DNA from: Mastigias papua | Taxonomy: Eukaryota > Cnidaria > Scyphozoa > Rhizostomeae > Mastigiidae | Assembly: GCA_964019165.1 (NCBI GenBank) | Contig: OZ025278.1 | Span: 9,612,028 to 9,676,027, forward strand | Length of the DNA stretch: 64,000 bases | Reading direction: 5' to 3' | In this document: piece after piece, positions 57,908 through 64,000 of the stretch | Layout of the letters: each line of letters starts with the position of its first letter | Numbering within the stretch: the stretch's first letter is position 1 | Notes under the pieces: generated by a model | The model's input: only the letters and a program-made list of their open reading frames with translations | Told to the model about the DNA's origin: nothing | Database searches by the model: none | Position numbers and translations under genes: made by a program

Positions 57908-60900
57908 ATGGATGATGATAAAAGCGGCCAACGGGACGGTGAGGTATCAGAAGAAGGGTTTGTCTTTGTATTTGATAGGAGAGAGAAGAATGGCAAATCA
58001 GTAAAACTATCTCTCGGGGGTCTGTTTGGTTTTCAAGAATTTAGAGGCAAAGTGCGGCAGGTTAGTTATGTATTTTCGTATCTCGATTGTAGGCTATTCA
58101 AGGGGCCTACACGCCAGGCAGCTTTCAACAGATATTACATCTAGATAATTTGGCGGGCGTTAATGTGGCTTTGTGGTGTATTATATTAGTAGTTGCTATC
58201 GTTCTGACTTTCTAGCTTTTCTCCCTTTATTACACAAGTGATCTCATGCCAGAAACATCTTTGTTTCGTCTCATTCTCATCTACGACATTGTGGAGTTGT
58301 TTGTCGTCGAAAAGGATCAGTGATGCATAACAAGGCAAGGCAGTTATACGAATGCGGAGGTATACTGCAATAGTGAAATACGTGCAAAGATAGATTCCGA
58401 CAATTTAGATAAGGGGAAAAGGCTGTCATGGGCATAATCACTCGATTTGACAAAGACACACTCATCGAAACTATTGATATCTTACCGTATCGTAATGCAC
58501 TATTTTTGATCGCTCTCTTCTCTTGTTTGAAGAAGTTCTTCTTTTCAAACATAGTCGCACTTCGGACACGGTGTAGCTTTGGATCTCAAGTAGATATCAC
58601 TTTCTTCACCCATAGCAAATTGAATAACTAGATGGACTTGAGACTTGAGTCAGGATATTACTTTTTGTAGTAAAGCGTTTGAAGACATTTGTGATTGCTC
58701 ACTTTTTTACACAAAATCGTCCAAAGTTTCTCTGCATGGACTCGTATAGCAGACTTCAATAGATTTATTAGCGCAAAAGTTTCTTTCATCAGCGTTTTTC
58801 AATGACTCATAATCAAGAAATAAATGTAAGACTTCATTGGTTGTCATATACTCTCTCATCTGAGTATTTTCTGAGCTGGAAATATCTTCTTATGCTCATT
58901 TTCTTCACTTGGAGATCTGTCAAGCCAAAGAAGCATAAAGTATATTATACTATGCAAAAATGCACTATCATTGTATCAAAGCATGAAAAAGTGGCAATAT
59001 GTTTTGGGTGGCAACAACACTTTTTTGTGCTGTTGTGAAGTTCTATAGTACCCACAGACTATTTACTCATCTTTGTTACTGAGATGTTCTGTAGAAGGGG
59101 ACCCTTCAGAATTTCTGGATGTTTGAGAATAGGAATAGGCCCGTATGCTCAATATTGCTATGCCCCTAGGTGGATTATAGAAGAAGAATTGTTTTACCAA
59201 GAAGGAATATGGCCAGAGTTTAATCAGTGTGGTTGATTCAATATGACAATGAAAGAGCACCTGAGCTAATGGGCTTTTGGCTAAATGAAGGCAAAGCTCA
59301 ATACAAGAAAGGCTTTTGAAACCAGAAAATGCACCCAATCACTGAGGTGAAAGATCTTGCACAGATTTAGATTTCATTGTGCTCTTAAATCTGAACATAT
59401 CTACAGCCACATTTTGCAACCTACGAAAGGGGAAATTTATCCTTATGTGGATGGGCATCTTCTATCATCAATCACAGAATAATTCATTTGCTTGGTGAAA
59501 TGGAACAACATAATGCATTGCATCTAACCAAACCACTCCTGACCTTTTTGTGATAACTCAGGTTACTTCTGATTAGTTTTAGATTGTACATTAACATCTA
59601 ATGACATCAGCCAGTGTCATCCTGAAAGTAGTTTTAGTGTAATTTGATAGGGGGGAATCTCTTTCATTGTAATTCATTAAGGGGGACAGCATGAAAAAAC
59701 TGGGAAGTGGGACACTAGACCTAAGCTCTCTCTTTAGAGTTAGTGAAATTGATTTCATTGTCAAAAGACAGGTGAATGATATTTAGACCTTACCTTGATT
59801 TAGCTAACAATATAGCAAAGTAAGTATAGTTTTATCCTGATAAAATGTTTGTATCAAAAGCAGTCTCTATCTAAAGAGAGATTGAGGCACCAGGAAACTA
59901 AGTTAGAACAAGCAAATTACCAGTTTATTATTTTATTGCATACTTTGGTTTTGATTGGACTTGTCAGATTTCATGACCAGAGTGATCTAGCTCACAAATC
60001 TGGTAAGGGCCAGGCTGGGGTGAGGCTGGTATACAGGGGTGGTAGAGCAATATGTTTGGTGGGGATGCTCCAGTGGAAAGACAAAAATTTAGGGATAAAA
60101 AGTGTGCTAAAAGCCCCTATTTCTGCTTTATTTGAAAAATGGGCATCAATTTTAACTGATACTGCTTGGAAAGAATGCTTTCTGTAGCATTAATGATTGG
60201 CATCATAGTTGATGTTAAGCTCATACAAATTAAAAAAAATAGTTTTACATCATCACTGTGCAAAAAATGAGATGTAATTTTTAGATTTTAGAAAATGCTA
60301 TGCTAAGGCACACTTGCTCAAAATATTGGGGGCTATAGCCCTCAGCATCTGAGCTCTGCAGCCCATGGTATAGCAGGCTGTGTGATCAAAACGTGTTGAC
60401 ATCTTGACAGAATGTAATGGTTTGAGTAATAATCCTCCTGGCCATTAAAGCATATGCACTGTATTTTCGTATCGAATTGTATGCAATTTGATTTGGGGAA
60501 TCAAACTAATCAGCAAACTGTTGTTGGTCAACAAATTCCGGTTGAATGGATTTCACTGCCTCTAGAGAAATGTACTCCAATCGGTGGTGGCAGATTGAAT
60601 GTCTTAAATATGTTTTGACCGGTTTGAGTTTGGAGAAGCTCCTGTCACACGATGCAGTGGTAACTGGCAATGTCAGAGATTAGTAATAAATCACATTGAC
60701 ATTCAAATGATTGTTTGTGAGGGCAAATAAGTAACAGTAATTCAGAGACTCTTTCCCTTTTACTATCAATAAGTCTGTATAATAGGGAGATCTCATGGAT
60801 CACTTTATTATTCCATATTTGATATCTTAAGTCCAGACCAAACGACCCGACAAACTGGAGACGAAAATTTTCAACGCTTCAGACGCTTGAGCGCTTAAGA

Positions 60901-63381
60901 TAATGTTAGGAGCAACCTCGGTCACAACAATCACCACATGAGCATCACGTGACCCAACCCGCAAAAGGTTTTTCGTCACCATCCTGAAGACACTTGTCAC
61001 ATGAGGGCTTTTTAACAATCCTTGGCTAAATTTTACAGGCCGTTGTACTAGCTTGAAGCACTTCTTCGCACGGCATTCAAGTTAAAGTCGTGACTTGCGC
61101 CCATGCCCGAATCCAACGATTTCTCATACCTCTGGCCAAATGATCCAACAGCACCCAAAAGGATCCAGCAGCACCACAAAACAATAGCACCTTAATGTTG
61201 AGTCATCACAACGTTTTTTTAACATTCTCAAATGTCTTCCAGCATCTGTTGGATCATCCAACAGGGTGGCCACTCGACCTTCCGTTGGCGAAGGTTTGAA
61301 AAACATTATTTTTTGTCGCATAAGTGAGCATGTCCTATGTATAGTGAGTTATTACAGATCTCAGCATTCAGAAAATTATCCTATGTTGAGAAGAATGAGA
61401 TCAAAACCAAATGTTTTTGAAATTTTGGATGTGTTTGACCTCCACTTTCAACATTTTATCTAACATTTTAATTTGGGCATGCGTAGAAAGCTCTTAGAAG
61501 CTACTTAAACGTGTCGCTGCGCAGTCATTGCAGGATGATGGAAATGTTGGATGAAATGCTGGATGAAATGTTGAATGCATTTGACCACCCCTCATTAGCA
61601 CCGATGAACTGTTAAGTGTTTTATGTCTATATGCTGGATGAAATGTTGCACGCGTTTCACTAGGGCTTTAAACCGGCAAGTCTCTCTTGTTGACTTATGT
61701 CCCTCTGTCTCTCTGCCCCTGTGTATATCTGCCCCTCTGTCTCTCTGCTCCTCTGTTTCCCTAACCCCTGTCTCTCCACCCCTCTCTAGTCTTCTTGGTA
61801 GAGTACCTCTTACTATTGTCTTTGCAATAGGATTTTTGGGGTTGATTGTGGTGTATACCTCATTCTGAGGCGCTATTGGAGAAGATATAGAGAGTGTTCA
61901 GTCATGTAGAAGCTTCCTTTCAGCTTCATATTTTATGTAGTGATGCACCTATGTGTAGGATAGCATGTCTTATCTATTAGAATGGTTATCGAATGAAAGA
62001 TATGTGTATTTTATATGTTCTCTGCAGGAAATTGGCATCACAGATGAGAACTTTGTAATTGTAACAACAAACCGATTGAAAATTGCAAATAACCAGTCTT
62101 ATGGTAAGAAATTTTTTATCAAAAATGTTAGAGTTTGATGTGGATTTTTATTCATGGACGAACTGAGCAAAGCCAAAATTGTGCGTTTCTACATGTAGTA
62201 ATAATGTAGTTCTTCATACCAGACTCCTACTGGTATAAACCATTCTAATTTGTAAAATGATATATGTTATTTTCTCCTGCGAGCTACAGCAGTCAGCAAA
62301 TAGCTCTATGTCCTGACCTATTTTATTTATTTTATTTAATATTTTATATACATGATACTATTTCAGTGTTTAGATGGATAGATAGAAGTATATATTAACA
62401 AAACAAGAACAAACAAAAGTGCTAAACTTTTCTATCAGGAGGTCATGTTTGGGGCTAGTTCATAGATTGTTTTTTGTACATTAAGTTTACTTTACTGGCC
62501 CAAGAGGCAGGTTTTCATTGTGTGTTTGAAAAGGTGAGTAAATTCCACATTTCTTATATCGTTTAGGATATCTCTCCAGACCTTTGCACCGGCGTACGAA
62601 AAACTCTTTTTTGAGATTTCCAAGCGTGGTTTGGGTATTTGGAGATCGTTTATTCTGCGAGTTTCATATTTTGAGATCTTAGTTCTTCTCGTGAATTTTC
62701 CCTTAAGATTTTCTGGGCACATTTCTTTAAGAATCTTGTGTATTTCTCTGAGTTTTCTGATCGAGTTGAGCCTACCTTTCAGTTTTCCCTTAAGTACTTT
62801 ATTTTTTTGGTTCCAGGAGAGACTCTCATGTATTGTTGGACCTAGATATTTTGCCTTGTTTACCCTTTTGAATTCATGTTTGTCAATTTCGATATTACAT
62901 ATTTCAGGGATTTTACTTAATTGTTTGTCATTACCAATAAACATGTATTCGCACTTTCTTACGTTTAAGATTTAGTTTTTTGTCTTATCCAGTCCATGAT
63001 CCCCTCTAACTCCCTTTTGTTAGATCATAGATGAGCTAATATCGAAATACAAGAGTATAACTGTGTATATAACGGATAGAGTTATCATGCTGTTGGTCAG
63101 AATTTCTCAAGACAATTCTTTGTACGCTAGACTTTCTAACTTTTGCGGAAAAGGAAATTCCTTGTATTTCAGCAGGCGTATCGTCTCTTTTTTGGTTTCA
63201 CTCTATATTTGTTTTGCAGAAGAGCTTGTTGAAGTTGGTGACACTTTGTACATTTTGCGGCATTTGGACCAGGATCTGATTCAGCCTGTGCAAGAGTTTA
63301 TTGAATATATCCCGCATTATGATACACTTGTCAAGAGTGGAATGTACGAATATTATGAAAGTGCTGGGCAAAACCCTTTGT
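57908..63381 (+). CDS. smchd1: SMCHD1, first three coding exons (3' partial)
   Basis: Exons 57908-58060, 62028-62103 and 63220-63381, with GT/AG ends and matching phases (0, 1, 1). They encode the first 130 or so residues. Start: [17 protein letters not shown], with G at -3 and +4. Match to SMCHD1: [10 protein letters not shown] in exon 1, [10 protein letters not shown] in exon 2, and VGDTLYILR then [20 protein letters not shown] in exon 3, the last being the strongest signature just before the GHKL ATPase motif. The N-terminal part forms a ubiquitin-like fold in the vertebrate protein. SMCHD1 is a non-canonical SMC protein that helps silence chromatin (X inactivation and repeat arrays in mammals). 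The ATPase and hinge lie beyond the window. Intron 1 is about 4 kb; intron 2 contains an antisense LINE relic. Confidence 0.88.
58061..62027. other. SMCHD1 intron 1
   Basis: About 4 kb without a supported exon. It contains CAACA/GGATGA-rich short repeats at 61130-61580 and a pyrimidine-rich CTCTCTGCCCCTGTGT tract at 61695-61790. Confidence 0.6.
62490..63045 (-). pseudogene. LINE reverse transcriptase relic in SMCHD1 intron 2
   Basis: The - strand reads DWIRQKTK, then (frameshifted) [60 protein letters not shown] and [20 protein letters not shown]. This is the thumb and C-terminal end of a CR1/Jockey-like RT with a deletion in the middle. It lies antisense to SMCHD1. Confidence 0.8.
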
Positions 63382-63497
63382 GTGAGTATCAGTTCTGTAA
63401 CCTGCAGTACAATATTCTTATCGCATTATCTGTATTGTATAATATGTACGGTATGCATGATTGTGCGTGCCCGTGTGAGTGTGCGTGTGTGTGTTTA

Positions 63498-63811
<314 letters not shown>

Positions 63812-63828
63812 GGGGCGCCAATAGGGAA

Positions 63829-64000
63829 AAAAATACGAATCTATTATTTGCAATACGAACATAAATTTTTTTATATATAACCTAATTTTGTAATACGAAA
63901 ATGAGATTTTATAATACGAAGTGCATTAAATAATACGAAGAGTGTCGAATATATAATATGAAAAGTTACAAATATATAATACGAAAAGTGTCGAATATAT
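63829..64000. repeat. Degenerate TAATACGAA minisatellite, runs off the right edge
   Basis: Units of about 20-23 bp with the core AATACGAA, several followed by AGTGTCGAATATA. The core recurs at least six times up to base 64000. Confidence 0.75.

Noticed and set aside
57748..57996. Upstream in-frame extension of SMCHD1 (LREFEKETAAQRQFVAKLSSG)
   Set aside because: The frame is open upstream of the chosen Met but holds no other Met and no good acceptor. The N-terminal length from 57908 already fits the family.
60827..61580. Inverted element around the GGATGATG/CATCCAAC-rich area in SMCHD1 intron 1
   Set aside because: Only short blocks match between the halves; a boundary or duplication could not be set.

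Overview
This is AT-rich animal (metazoan) nuclear DNA. It has GT-AG introns, three recognisable metazoan genes (SETD3, LDAH and the 5' end of SMCHD1), abundant TA and TACA microsatellites, and a mixed load of mobile elements: Ty3/Gypsy, BEL/Pao, CR1/Jockey-like LINE, hAT, P-element-like, Ginger1-like and several MITEs. The element mix suits a marine invertebrate such as a sponge or cnidarian, but the species cannot be named from sequence alone. I see no bacterial operons, CRISPR arrays, rRNA or tRNA.

Left part (1-15.9 kb): a multi-exon + strand gene fuses a Gypsy-type integrase, a Ulp1/C48 cysteine protease, a PHD finger and a C-terminal Cys/His region. This is the architecture of Ginger1 DNA transposases, here with an extra PHD finger. 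The exon phases join cleanly, but two exons each appear to have lost one base. It is followed by a 65-bp satellite with a six-monomer higher-order period, which abuts a truncated hAT-type gene. A P-element/THAP9-like transposase relic, a 235-bp MITE and a 1.07-kb inverted repeat follow.

Middle (15.95-29.41 kb): a three-level nest. A Ty3/Gypsy element on + (473-bp LTRs, TSD AGAT) has a BEL/Pao element on - (511-bp LTRs, TSD GCCAT) inside its 5' LTR. The BEL integrase is in turn split by a 5'-truncated LINE (poly-A, 8-bp TSD). LTR pairs differ by 2 bases (Gypsy) and 1 base (BEL), so the nest is young. The LINE insertion creates a chimeric 1831-codon frame.

29.4-45 kb is mostly gene-poor. It holds a coiled-coil gene of tropomyosin-like pattern (- strand), simple repeats, one possible orphan exon and two MITEs.

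Right part (45-64 kb): an intronless SETD3-type actin-histidine methyltransferase (-), a LINE relic, an internally deleted Gypsy element, a two-exon LDAH serine hydrolase (+) with a MITE in its intron, and the first three coding exons of SMCHD1 (+), which runs off the right edge. A LINE relic and long microsatellites lie in the SMCHD1 introns. The host genes have no evident functional link to one another: methylation of actin, lipid-droplet hydrolysis and chromatin silencing.
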